Origin: Mycolicibacterium mageritense
GTDB lineage: Bacteria > Actinomycetota > Actinomycetes > Mycobacteriales > Mycobacteriaceae
DNA: 64,000 nucleotides
Reading direction: 5' to 3'
Assembly: GCF_010727475.1 (NCBI RefSeq)
Contig: NZ_AP022567.1
Location: 1,798,001 to 1,862,000, forward strand
The notes beneath the pieces were generated by a model. The model did no database searches, was not told the DNA's origin, and saw nothing but the letters and a program-made list of their open reading frames with translations. Shown in pieces: positions 56,444 through 64,000 of this stretch (the first letter of the stretch is position 1; the number at the start of each line of letters is the position of its first letter). The position numbers and the translations under genes were made by a program.

Positions 56444-56487
56444 AGTTACTGGACGGTATAGTTGGCCACAGTTACTGGTGGGTAACT
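56444..56487. promoter_or_regulatory. fadE5 promoter with AGTTACTGG repeats and palindrome
   Basis: AGTTACTGG occurs twice (56444-56452 and 56470-56478), 26 bp apart. The second copy belongs to the palindrome AGTTAC-6 bp-GTAACT (56470-56487). Between them lies TATAGT (56458-56463), a fair -10 for fadE5. The arrangement suggests a repressor site over and after the promoter, as for fatty-acid-responsive TetR or FadR-type regulators. Confidence 0.5.
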
Positions 56488-56534
56488 TATCCGGAGTACC
56501 CAACCTCAAGTGGCATTCTCATCGAGGAGGAAAT

Positions 56535-58370
56535 GTGAGCCACTACAAGAGCAATGTCCGTGACCAGGCTTTTAACCTGTTCGACATCTTCGGTTTGGAC
56601 AAGGCACTGGGTGCAGGCTCCTACAGCGACCTGGACGCCGACACTGCCCGCGAGATGCTCAACGAGATGGCTCGCCTGGCCGAGGGCCCGATCGCCGATT
56701 CGTTCGCCGACGGTGACCGCAACCCGCCGGTGTTCGATCCCAAGACCCACACCGTGACGCTGCCCGAGTCCTTCAAGAAGTCGGTGCGCGCTGCGATCGA
56801 AGGCGGCTGGGACAAGGTCGGCCTCGACGAGGAGCTGGGCGGCGTGCCCGCCCCCAAGGCGCTGCTGTGGGCGCTCAACGAGCACATCCTCGGCGCCAAC
56901 CCGGCCGTGTGGATGTACGCCGGCGGTGCCGCGTTCGCGCAGATCTTCTACAACAACGCCACTGAAGAACAGAAGAAGTGGGCCGTGCTCGCTTCCGAGC
57001 GTGGCTGGGGCGCCACCATGGTGCTCACCGAGCCCGACGCCGGTTCGGACGTCGGCGCCGGCCGCACCAAGGCCACCCAGCAGGAAGACGGCTCGTGGCA
57101 CATCGACGGCGTGAAGCGGTTCATCACCTCCGCCGACTCCGATGACCTGTTCGAGAACATCTTCCACCTGGTGCTGGCCCGCCCCGAGGGCGCAGGCCCG
57201 GGCACCAAGGGTCTCTCGCTGTTCTTCGTGCCGAAGTTCCTGTTCGACTTCGAGACCGGCGAGCTGGGCGAGCGCAACGGCGTGTACGTCACCAACGTCG
57301 AGCACAAGATGGGCCTGAAGGTTTCGGCCACCTGTGAGCTGACCTTCGGCCAGCACGACAAGCCTGCCAAGGGCTGGCTGGTCGGCGAGGTGCACAACGG
57401 CATCGCGCAGATGTTCGACGTCATCGAGCAGGCCCGAATGATGGTGGGCACCAAGGCCATCGCGACGCTGTCGACCGGTTACCTCAACGCGCTCGAGTAC
57501 GCCAAGGAGCGTGTCCAGGGCGCGGACCTGACCCAGATGATGGACAAGACCGCCCCGCGCGTCACCATCACGCACCACCCCGACGTGCGTCGCAGCCTCA
57601 TGACCCAGAAGGCCTACGCCGAGGGCATGCGTGCGCTGTACCTGTACACCGCGACGTTCCAGGACGTCGAGGTCGCCAAGGCCGTCCACGGCATCGAGGG
57701 CGAGCTGGCCCACAAGGTCAACGACCTGCTGCTGCCGGTCGTCAAGGGCTTCGGCTCCGAGCAGGCCTACGCCAAGCTCACCGAGAGCCTGCAGACGCTG
57801 GGTGGTTCGGGCTTCCTGCAGGATTACCCGATCGAGCAGTACATCCGCGACGCCAAGATCGACTCGCTGTACGAGGGCACCACCGCCATCCAGGCGCAGG
57901 ACTTCTTCTTCCGCAAGATCGTCCGCGACAAGGGTCAGGCGCTGGCCTTCGTCGCCGGTGAGATCGAGCAGTTCATCAAGAACGAGTCGGGCAACGGCCG
58001 GCTGAAGACCGAGCGCGCTCTGCTCGCCACCGCGCTGGAGGACGTCCAGGGCATGGCCGCCACCCTGACCGGCTACCTGATGGCCGCGCAGGAGGATGCC
58101 GCGAGCATCTACAAGGTCGGTCTCGGTTCGGTGCGCTTCCTGCTCTCGGTCGGTGACCTGCTGCTCGGCTGGCTGCTGCTGCGCCAGGCCGCGGTGGCGA
58201 TCGAGAAGCTCGACGCCGGCGCCTCGGGTGACGATCGCGCGTTCCTCGACGGCAAGATCGCGGCCGGGTCGTTCTTCGCCAAGAACTACCTGCCGCTGCT
58301 GACCAGCACCCGCCAGGTGCTCGAGACCATCGACAACGACGTGATGGAGCTCGACGAGGCGGCGTTCTAA
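56535..58370 (+). CDS. fadE5: Acyl-CoA dehydrogenase FadE5
   Basis: A 611-residue long-chain-type acyl-CoA dehydrogenase, with an extra C-terminal domain beyond the usual 380-residue core. It oxidises acyl-CoA to trans-2-enoyl-CoA with FAD in beta-oxidation. Motifs are WGATMVLTEPDAGSDVGAGRTKA, GVKRFITSADSDD, and QTLGGSGFLQDYPIEQYIRDAKIDSLYEGTTAIQ in part (SLYEGTTAIQAQD). The GTG at 56535 has AGGAGG just upstream and gives the known FadE5 start (SHYKSNVRDQAFNLFDIFG). High codon bias implies strong expression. Ends in a perfect terminator. Confidence 0.93.
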   Translation: MSHYKSNVRDQAFNLFDIFGLDKALGAGSYSDLDADTAREMLNEMARLAEGPIADSFADGDRNPPVFDPKTHTVTLPESFKKSVRAAIEGGWDKVGLDEELGGVPAPKALLWALNEHILGANPAVWMYAGGAAFAQIFYNNATEEQKKWAVLASERGWGATMVLTEPDAGSDVGAGRTKATQQEDGSWHIDGVKRFITSADSDDLFENIFHLVLARPEGAGPGTKGLSLFFVPKFLFDFETGELGERNGVYVTNVEHKMGLKVSATCELTFGQHDKPAKGWLVGEVHNGIAQMFDVIEQARMMVGTKAIATLSTGYLNALEYAKERVQGADLTQMMDKTAPRVTITHHPDVRRSLMTQKAYAEGMRALYLYTATFQDVEVAKAVHGIEGELAHKVNDLLLPVVKGFGSEQAYAKLTESLQTLGGSGFLQDYPIEQYIRDAKIDSLYEGTTAIQAQDFFFRKIVRDKGQALAFVAGEIEQFIKNESGNGRLKTERALLATALEDVQGMAATLTGYLMAAQEDAASIYKVGLGSVRFLLSVGDLLLGWLLLRQAAVAIEKLDAGASGDDRAFLDGKIAAGSFFAKNYLPLLTSTRQVLETIDNDVMELDEAAF

Positions 58371-58384
58371 AAGACCGCACAATG

Positions 58385-58420
58385 AGATCGCCCCCGGGGA
58401 GTCTTCCCCGGGGGCGATCT
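58385..58420 (+). terminator. Perfect 16-bp stem terminator after fadE5
   Basis: AGATCGCCCCCGGGGA (58385-58400), loop GTCT, and TCCCCGGGGGCGATCT (58405-58420) form a perfect stem with a short T after it, 15 bp past the fadE5 stop. It separates fadE5 from the convergent ABC-transporter operon. Confidence 0.93.
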
Positions 58421-58478
58421 TGCTCACGGCCCAATGTCAACTCGATTACGAGTTTCGGTCAACTACCGCAAATGGAAT

Positions 58479-59249
58479 TCACGTTCGGCCACCCAAACCA
58501 CTTCCCGGTATGGAATCGACCAGTAGCGCTGTGTATGGGTGTTGTGGTCGGGTGAAAAGGTCGCTGCTGGTGCCCTGTTCGACGATTCGGCCGCGGTACA
58601 TGACCGCGGCCCGTTCGGTCATGTAGCGGACGACAGCCAGATCATGGCTTATGAGCAGTAGCGACAAGCCGCGCTCCTCCTGCAACGTACGCATCAGATT
58701 GAGAATCTGTGCCTGCACCGAAACGTCCAGTGACGAGGTCGGTTCGTCGGCCACGAGAAGGTCGGGGCCGCAGGCCAGGGCCCGGGCGATGCCGACGCGT
58801 TGGCATTGGCCACCACTGAGTCGTGCTGTTCGCGATTGCAACGCTCGCGTCGGCATCCCCACTTCATCGAGCAGGCGGCGGGCTTGCTCGAGTGCACTGC
58901 GGCGTGAGCCCCGATTCCAGCGATGAAACGAGTCGGCGACGACTTCCTCAGCGGTGAGCTTGGGATTCAGCGATCCGTACGGATCCTGAAAGACCATCTG
59001 TACCCTTCGCCGCATCGGATCGCGGGCGGGCCGCTTACCCCATTCTCGATCGCAGATCCGCATGGAACCCGAGCGGAGGGCCACCAAACCCATGATGACT
59101 TTCGCCAATGTCGTTTTCCCACTGCCGCTTTCCCCGACGAGGCCGACCGACTCGCCCACTCCGATGGTCAAGGAAACACCATGAAGAGTGAGCTCGTGCG
59201 GCCCGTATCCGGCGCTCACTTCGGACACTTCAACGAGTTGCTCAGGCAT
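58479..59249 (-). CDS. Oligopeptide/nickel-type ABC transporter ATPase (DppF/OppF class)
   Basis: A 256-residue ATPase. Walker A is GLVGESGSGKTTLAKVIMGL, the Q-loop area is RRVQMVFQDPYGSLNP, the signature RLSGGQCQRVGIARALA, Walker B LLVADEPTSSLDV, and the switch histidine in LLLISHDLAVV. It is slightly short and lacks the zinc-binding oligopeptide C-terminal extension. It pairs with the DppD-class ATPase just upstream; the ATG at 59249 overlaps that gene's stop by 8 bp. It is last in the five-gene operon. Confidence 0.88.
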   Translation of the reverse strand: MPEQLVEVSEVSAGYGPHELTLHGVSLTIGVGESVGLVGESGSGKTTLAKVIMGLVALRSGSMRICDREWGKRPARDPMRRRVQMVFQDPYGSLNPKLTAEEVVADSFHRWNRGSRRSALEQARRLLDEVGMPTRALQSRTARLSGGQCQRVGIARALACGPDLLVADEPTSSLDVSVQAQILNLMRTLQEERGLSLLLISHDLAVVRYMTERAAVMYRGRIVEQGTSSDLFTRPQHPYTALLVDSIPGSGLGGRT

Positions 59250-60273
59250 CGATACCCTCCTCGTAGTGAAGGACGCAGCGAACATGATGTCCAGGTTCGA
59301 CCTCGACGATGGCGGGCGGTTCGCCTGTGCATTGGTCGGTGGAAAACTGGCAACGGCCGGCGAACCGACAACCTGGTGGCCAGGCGCCGACGGCCGGCGG
59401 GCGCCCGGGCAGCCCTCTCAACCGGAAGTCCGCTGCGTCGGCCATTGACGGGCGGGCCTGCACCAGCGCGGCGGTGTAGGGATGCCGCGACCTGCCGAAT
59501 AGTGATTCGGTGGAGCCGGTTTCCATGGCTTGACCGGCGTACATGACCAGAACGCTGTCGCACACATCGCTGACCACGCCAAGGTCGTGAGTCACGAGTA
59601 TCAGGGCCATACCCGTGGACTCGCACAGGCCGGTGAGCAGTTCCAACAGCCGACGCTGGACCGTCACGTCCAAGGCCGTGGTGGGCTCGTCGGCCACGAG
59701 CAGACGCGGCTCGCCTGCGATGCCCAGTGCGATCATGACGCGCTGCCGCATCCCTCCAGACAACTCGTGTGGGTACTTGGCGAGTACGCCTTTGGGGTCC
59801 GGCATTTGGACCGCGGCCATCAACTCCTCAGCACGCTGGGGAGCGTCGTTCTTGGCGACGCCGAAGAGTCGCACGGTCTCGATCAGCTGTTGGCCCACCC
59901 GCATGACCGGGTTGAGTGAGTTCAGCGAGCTTTGCGGGATGAAGCCGATTTCACGGCCACGGATCTGCCGCCATTGCCGATCGTCGAGTGCCAGAAGGTT
60001 CTTGTCCCGGTAGTGAAGTTCGCCGGACGCCGTCATCCCCTTGCGCCGCAACGCGCCAAGAACCGCTCGGCACGTGATCGACTTGCCCGATCCCGTCTCG
60101 CCGACGATGCCCAGTCGCTCCCCCTGTGCGACGGTGAAACTCACAGAGTCCACGATGGGCAGACTTCCAGCGCGGATCACTAGTTCACGGGCCGACAGCA
60201 GTACGTCGCTGCCCGCATCGATGGGAACGTTGGGCATTGAATTCTCCAGAGTGGCCGACGCACGAATGGTCAT
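59242..60273 (-). CDS. Oligopeptide/nickel-type ABC transporter ATPase (DppD/OppD class)
   Basis: A 343-residue ATPase. It shows Walker A GIVGETGSGKSITCRAVLG, Q-loop GREIGFIPQSSLNSLNPVMRVG, signature ELSGGMRQRVMIALGIA, Walker B LLVADEPTTALDVTVQ and the histidine in LILVTHDLGVV. The C-terminal oligo_HPY extension has the conserved cysteines (PGCRFAGRCQFSTDQC, VRCVLH) that bind an iron-sulfur cluster in some homologues. The ATG overlaps the upstream permease stop (ATGA). Confidence 0.9.
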   Translation of the reverse strand: MTIRASATLENSMPNVPIDAGSDVLLSARELVIRAGSLPIVDSVSFTVAQGERLGIVGETGSGKSITCRAVLGALRRKGMTASGELHYRDKNLLALDDRQWRQIRGREIGFIPQSSLNSLNPVMRVGQQLIETVRLFGVAKNDAPQRAEELMAAVQMPDPKGVLAKYPHELSGGMRQRVMIALGIAGEPRLLVADEPTTALDVTVQRRLLELLTGLCESTGMALILVTHDLGVVSDVCDSVLVMYAGQAMETGSTESLFGRSRHPYTAALVQARPSMADAADFRLRGLPGRPPAVGAWPPGCRFAGRCQFSTDQCTGEPPAIVEVEPGHHVRCVLHYEEGIDA

Positions 60274-61151
60274 TTCGCGTCCTCGGAAAGGACACGGGAT
60301 CCCTGGCCCATCAACCGAACCGCGATACCGGTCAGCACTATGAAGGCGCCCGGCCCCAAACATACCCACGGCGCGTCGCTGAGCACTGAGCGGCCGTCGT
60401 AGATGATGCTGCCCCATTCCGGTGTGGGTGGCTGTACACCTGCCCCGAGGAATGGCAGGGCGGCAATAACGCCGATCACAAGGACGGCATCGGACAGCGC
60501 ATAGGTCAAAGTGGCGGGCAGAACGTTGGGATAGATGTGACGACGCACGATAGTCCACCAACTCAGTCCGCTCACCTGAGCGGCCACCAAGAAGTCACGT
60601 TGGCGGATGGACAACGTCTCGCCACGTGCGATGCGCGCGTACACACTCCAACTGGTCAAGAACAGCGCGACGAGGATCCCGGGCACCCCCGCGGGCAGGA
60701 ACCAGAAGGTGGTCGACTGGCCCATTACCACCGCCAGCGCCAGGATCAGGATGTTGAACGGGAACGCGAGGATCGCATCGACCGTGCGCATGATGGCCCG
60801 GTCCAACAGTGACCCGGCGACCAGTCCTGACGCGATCCCGATCAGTGTGCCAACCAATAGCGGCACGACCACACCCACGAAGGCCACGCCCAGGTCGAGC
60901 CTGCCGCCGGCCAAAGTGCGGATGAAGACGTCGCGTCCGAACGCGTCGGTGCCGAACGGGTGCACGGTACTCGGGCTTGACAGCGGCACCCCGACGAAAT
61001 CCGTGGTCGACGTGGCGATCAGCAGCGGGCCGACCACACATATCGCGACGATGACGCCCAGTAAGACGGCGCCGGCCAGGAACAGGTGATTGACGCGTGT
61101 CGAAATGCGCCGTATGCGACTGGTTTTGGCGGACTGTGCGAGGTCTGTCAT
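60270..61151 (-). CDS. ABC transporter permease (DppC/OppC class)
   Basis: A 293-residue permease with about six helices. It has the EAA-type loop near LSIRQRDFLVAAQVSGLSWWTIVRRHIYPNVLP, preceded by PFGTDAFGRDVFIRTLAGGRLDLGV, the DppC hallmark. It forms the membrane channel together with the DppB-class permease encoded upstream, whose stop overlaps its ATG (61148-61151). Confidence 0.9.
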   Translation of the reverse strand: MTDLAQSAKTSRIRRISTRVNHLFLAGAVLLGVIVAICVVGPLLIATSTTDFVGVPLSSPSTVHPFGTDAFGRDVFIRTLAGGRLDLGVAFVGVVVPLLVGTLIGIASGLVAGSLLDRAIMRTVDAILAFPFNILILALAVVMGQSTTFWFLPAGVPGILVALFLTSWSVYARIARGETLSIRQRDFLVAAQVSGLSWWTIVRRHIYPNVLPATLTYALSDAVLVIGVIAALPFLGAGVQPPTPEWGSIIYDGRSVLSDAPWVCLGPGAFIVLTGIAVRLMGQGSRVLSEDAK

Positions 61152-62173
61152 GAGCGTGCCCTTGGGTCGACAACAGCGTGTAAGAGATCTGCGATGAGGT
61201 TGCCGAACAAGACGATGAGTGCGGTGATGACCGCGGCGCCTTGAATGGTCGGATAGTCGCGCTGCGACACCGCGTTGACCAACTGTGTCCCGATGCCGGG
61301 GAGGTCGAAGACAGCCTCGATCACGGCCGCTCCGCCGATCAGCGTGCCGATGTTCATGCCGACCACCGAAATAGTGGGCATCAGACTGTTCGGCAGCACG
61401 TGACGCAGAGCTACGCGAAGGGGACTGTGTCCACGCAGGACGGCGGCTTCGATGAAATCCTCGTTGATCACGTGCCGGGCGCTGGTCCACACGGCGCGAT
61501 GCACGAGAGCGCCAAGATAGGCACTGAGCGCCAGTGCCGGCAGCCAGGCGAATTGCGCGTTGGCGGGCCAACTTCCGGCCCATCCGCCGGCAGGCGCGAG
61601 GCCCCAGCGCACCGCGACGAATACCAGCATCACAAGCCCGAGCAGGAACGGTGGCGTTGCCAACGACGCGGTCGACACAACTTCGAGGCTGTTGCGGAGC
61701 AGCGCTGACCTCGACAGCGCCGCGACAAGTCCACTGAACGATCCGACGACCAGGGAGATGACAACGGTGATCGCGATGACCGACAGGGTGACTCCCAACG
61801 GCGGTAACAGCAAGCTCTCCACCGACTGCCCGGGATGTGCGACGGACTCTCCGAAATTCCCCCGAACGACATCACCGATGTATCTCAGGAACTGAACGAA
61901 CAAGGGTTGGTCGAGTCCGAGGGACTTGTGCAGTGCCACGACTTTGTCAGGTGATGCGTGGAATCCCAGAATTGTTCTGGCCGGATCGCCCGGGACGAGG
62001 TGTACCAGCAGAAAGCTCAGGATCACCACGATCATGGTCACGATGATCGAGTCGAAGAGCCGTTTACCCGCGGCGATCGCGATACTCCTGGCGCGACGCG
62101 CGCGCCTGGACGATCCGCCTTCGGAGCCGCCTGATTGGCCGTCCGGAGCCTCCACTTCCACTGTCACGCTCAC
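61148..62173 (-). CDS. ABC transporter permease (DppB/OppB class)
   Basis: A 341-residue permease. The N-terminus is unusually long and charged before the first helix (VTVEVEAPDGQSGGSEGGSS, RRARRARS), then RLFDSIIVTMIVVILSFLLVHLVPGDPA, DppB's typical opening. The EAA loop is RHVINEDFIEAAVLRGHSPLRVALRHVLPNSL. Its GTG start overlaps the stop of the binding-protein gene (62170-62173), so an apparent longer reading frame upstream is not the protein. Confidence 0.88.
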   Translation of the reverse strand: MSVTVEVEAPDGQSGGSEGGSSRRARRARSIAIAAGKRLFDSIIVTMIVVILSFLLVHLVPGDPARTILGFHASPDKVVALHKSLGLDQPLFVQFLRYIGDVVRGNFGESVAHPGQSVESLLLPPLGVTLSVIAITVVISLVVGSFSGLVAALSRSALLRNSLEVVSTASLATPPFLLGLVMLVFVAVRWGLAPAGGWAGSWPANAQFAWLPALALSAYLGALVHRAVWTSARHVINEDFIEAAVLRGHSPLRVALRHVLPNSLMPTISVVGMNIGTLIGGAAVIEAVFDLPGIGTQLVNAVSQRDYPTIQGAAVITALIVLFGNLIADLLHAVVDPRARS

Positions 62174-63759
62174 AGGCCCGGACCCCGCTGGCTGGTACCA
62201 ACCCGGTAGACGCCACTGGGCGTCAAGGCCACCAGGCGCGGCGAGATTCGAGATGCCCAGGTGGTGGCGAAGTCGGTCAACGGCACGTAGGGCAGATCCT
62301 GCTGAAAGGTCATGTTGATCTGATCGAGGAGCGCTTTGCGCTGACCCGGGTCGGAGGTGGCGGACAAGTCGTCGATCAAACTCGTCATCGTCGGCGAATC
62401 GTAGCCAGACCACAGCGAATTGATGCCGCCCTTAGGGGTCAGCCCGTACCGCAGCATGACCAACTCCGGCGAGTTGACGACATCCCACAGATCGTTGGAC
62501 TGCAACTGGAAGTTGCCGTTCTGCTCGTTGGCAGCCAGGGTCGATGCATCGATCGTGTTGATGTTCACCTTGATTCCAACAGCCGCCAGATTCTGTTGGA
62601 TGACCTGGGCGACGGCGTCATACGGAGGAAACCCGGCCTTTTGCATGATCTCCAATGTGCAGCCATCCTCACATTCCGTGCCCCGAAGCAGTTCCTTCGC
62701 TCGTGGAAGGTCTTGTGCGGTAGGCGCATTCGGATCATGCCCTTCCATGCTGGAGGGCAGGAACCCGCCGAGTGGCTTGTTTCGCCCCAGGTAAGCAATG
62801 TCGTTGATCTGGTCCCGATTGATGGCCGCCGAAATTGCCTTTCGCACCTTGACGTCTCGCAGCGGCCCAGACTTGTTGTTCATTTCCAGAAAGACGCTGC
62901 CGTAGCGGCTCGCGACATACGCCTCGGCGGGTCGAGTCACCTGAGCAGCCAGGTTCGCAGGCAGTTGGTGAGCGATGTCGAGCTGCCCGGTCTGCAGCTG
63001 CATCAGCCGTGTGTTGGCATCGACAACGACCCGGAACATGATCCTGCCGATCACCGGAGCCGATTCACTCGGGTACTCGGCGTTCTTGGTGAACGTGATC
63101 TCCGAGTTCCCCGCGCGGTCGAGACGGTATGCACCCGCGGATACGGGATTGACGAAGAAGCCGGGCGTGTCCATCCGCCCTGCCGGGTAGATGCCGAGCA
63201 GCGGTTCGGACAAGGCCAGCGGAAAGCTGGCCGCAGGGTATTTGAGGTGAAACACGACCGCGGACTCGCCTGCCGTCGTCACACGTGACAGCGGGGCGAT
63301 GAGTCCCGCGTTGGCGTTCGCCTCATCGGCGAGGGCCCTGCTGAACGTCGCGACAACGTCGGCGCCTGTCAGTGGGCTACCGTCGGAGAACTTCAAGCCC
63401 GGCCGCAGCTCGCATGCGTAGGACAGCCCGTCGCCTGCGAGGGTGCACTCCTTGGCCAGCGATGGCCGTACCCCACCCTCCGGGGATTGCTCGACGAGCG
63501 TGCCGGCGATCAACGACAGCGCCATGACGTCTACGTCGGCGACAGCACGGTTAGGGTCAAGGGTGCCCAACGGCGCCCCGACACCTATCGACACTGCAGA
63601 GGGTACGTCTGCCGGTAGGGCGCCGTCGACACTGGCCGTGCTGGACGCCGAATCCTGGCTTGGCGCACCGCCTCCGCACGCGGCAACCAGCGCCGCCGCG
63701 CACACGACAATCGGCCAGTCCACGATCCGTGTACCACGACGCCGTCGGCCGTCAGTCAT
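62170..63759 (-). CDS. Oligopeptide/nickel-type ABC transporter binding lipoprotein (SBP_bac_5)
   Basis: A 529-residue family 5 binding protein. The signal ends in a lipobox (VAAALVAACGGG, lipidated Cys near residue 29). Family parts are KECTLAGDGLSYACELRPGLKFSDGSPLTGADVVATF, FHLKYPAASFPLALSEPLLGIYPA in part, GAYRLDRAG, KVRKAISAAINRDQIND and LPYVPLTDFATTWA. The ligand (peptide, nickel chelate, opine or sugar) is not evident. It is first of the five-gene operon. The upstream region at about 63770-63800 is AT-rich and should hold the promoter. Confidence 0.9.
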   Translation of the reverse strand: MTDGRRRRGTRIVDWPIVVCAAALVAACGGGAPSQDSASSTASVDGALPADVPSAVSIGVGAPLGTLDPNRAVADVDVMALSLIAGTLVEQSPEGGVRPSLAKECTLAGDGLSYACELRPGLKFSDGSPLTGADVVATFSRALADEANANAGLIAPLSRVTTAGESAVVFHLKYPAASFPLALSEPLLGIYPAGRMDTPGFFVNPVSAGAYRLDRAGNSEITFTKNAEYPSESAPVIGRIMFRVVVDANTRLMQLQTGQLDIAHQLPANLAAQVTRPAEAYVASRYGSVFLEMNNKSGPLRDVKVRKAISAAINRDQINDIAYLGRNKPLGGFLPSSMEGHDPNAPTAQDLPRAKELLRGTECEDGCTLEIMQKAGFPPYDAVAQVIQQNLAAVGIKVNINTIDASTLAANEQNGNFQLQSNDLWDVVNSPELVMLRYGLTPKGGINSLWSGYDSPTMTSLIDDLSATSDPGQRKALLDQINMTFQQDLPYVPLTDFATTWASRISPRLVALTPSGVYRVGTSQRGPGL

Positions 63760-63934
63760 ATAAATATCCTGTCATCAACTGATACTATCTCTAGTAGTGA
63801 ACTACAGCACACCCGAAGTGTCAACGAAAATGTTTGGCGCACTTCACAAGCCGCCGAGAGCGCACATCGCCCTCGCACCCTCGCTCTCAGCACGTGACGC
63901 CGGTGGTGATGGTGGGCGAACGCGGCGCTGGAAC

Positions 63935-64000
63935 CTATTGCCCGGGACCGGTTTTGGCAGTGCCGACCTGATACACCCCGGCCGGGGTGAACGCCACAAT
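63935..64000 (-). CDS. C-terminal fragment of a second family 5 binding protein (cut by window edge)
   Basis: The last 21 codons of a minus-strand gene end in TAG at 63935-63937 and read IVAFTPAGVYQVGTAKTGPGQ. This aligns with the C-terminus of the neighbouring binding protein (LVALTPSGVYRVGTSQRGPGL), so a paralogous binding-protein gene lies directly upstream of this operon. The gap 63760-63934 contains only AT-rich promoter-like sequence. Confidence 0.75.
   Translation of the reverse strand: MVAFTPAGVYQVGTAKTGPGQ

Noticed and set aside
56487..58427. 646-codon frame antisense to fadE5
   Set aside because: It mirrors the strongly biased codons of fadE5 on the other strand; it lacks a plausible domain and runs through the terminator.

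Overview
The window is high-GC actinobacterial DNA, almost certainly from a rapidly growing mycobacterium of the Mycolicibacterium smegmatis type. The main evidence is gene content. It carries the trehalose polyphleate locus (fadD23, a PE-PPE-domain esterase, mmpL10, papA3 and a bimodular pks), fadE5, the Sdh1-type succinate dehydrogenase operon, and the block fecB2 / pxpB / pxpC / aac(2') / narK / nnaR / sirohydrochlorin chelatase / nirBD. The order of that block matches what I remember of the Rv0245-Rv0265c region of M. tuberculosis. No species was verified by a search.

Layout. 1-4100 (minus): a tightly packed operon of an APC permease, a YtcJ-type amidohydrolase and an agmatine deiminase, with a divergent TetR regulator and a palindrome between them. 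4.8-9.1 kb: a mycothiol-dependent-type enzyme, two small secreted proteins (one a haem-binding MHB protein), a YeiH-type exporter preceded by a 29-residue membrane peptide, a FecB2-like lipoprotein and a VUT/YhhQ transporter. 9.2-11.4 kb: 5-oxoprolinase subunits and a chromosomal aminoglycoside 2'-N-acetyltransferase. 11.5-19.0 kb: nitrate/nitrite assimilation. NarK imports, NirBD reduces nitrite, the chelatase serves siroheme synthesis and NnaR (a uroporphyrinogen-III-synthase/winged-helix fusion) regulates.

19.1-27.8 kb: a complete histidine-utilisation cluster. hutH diverges from an RpiR regulator followed by hutU, an M20 amidohydrolase, hutF, hutI and hutD. There is no HutG; the M20 enzyme sits where a formylglutamate deformylase would be expected. 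27.7-30.9 kb: a MocR regulator/EamA transporter pair with overlapping start codons, and a PEP mutase/isocitrate lyase-family protein. 31.0-35.2 kb: Sdh1 operon with a small conserved leading gene and a 53-residue trailing gene.

35.2-55.2 kb: flavin reductase, then the trehalose polyphleate locus. A GAP-like membrane protein borders four minus-strand genes (papA3-mmpL10-PE-fadD23), which diverge from the 3649-residue Pks (KS-AT-KR-ACP-KS-AT-DH-ER-KR-ACP). FadD23 should activate the starter acid, Pks build the polyunsaturated chain in four-carbon repeats, PapA3 acylate trehalose, MmpL10 export the product and the PE-PPE-domain enzyme finish acylation outside. 55.2-58.4 kb: an NAD(P)-binding oxidoreductase divergent from fadE5. 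58.5-64.0 kb: a complete oligopeptide/nickel-type ABC importer on the minus strand (binding protein, two permeases, two ATPases), with the C-terminus of a second, paralogous binding protein at the right edge.

Several intergenic gaps hold long inverted repeats (10745-10801, 15897-15967, 34916-34980) that are not obviously terminators, besides clear terminators at 55172-55212 and 58385-58420. No rRNA, tRNA, CRISPR array, phage or insertion sequence was seen.
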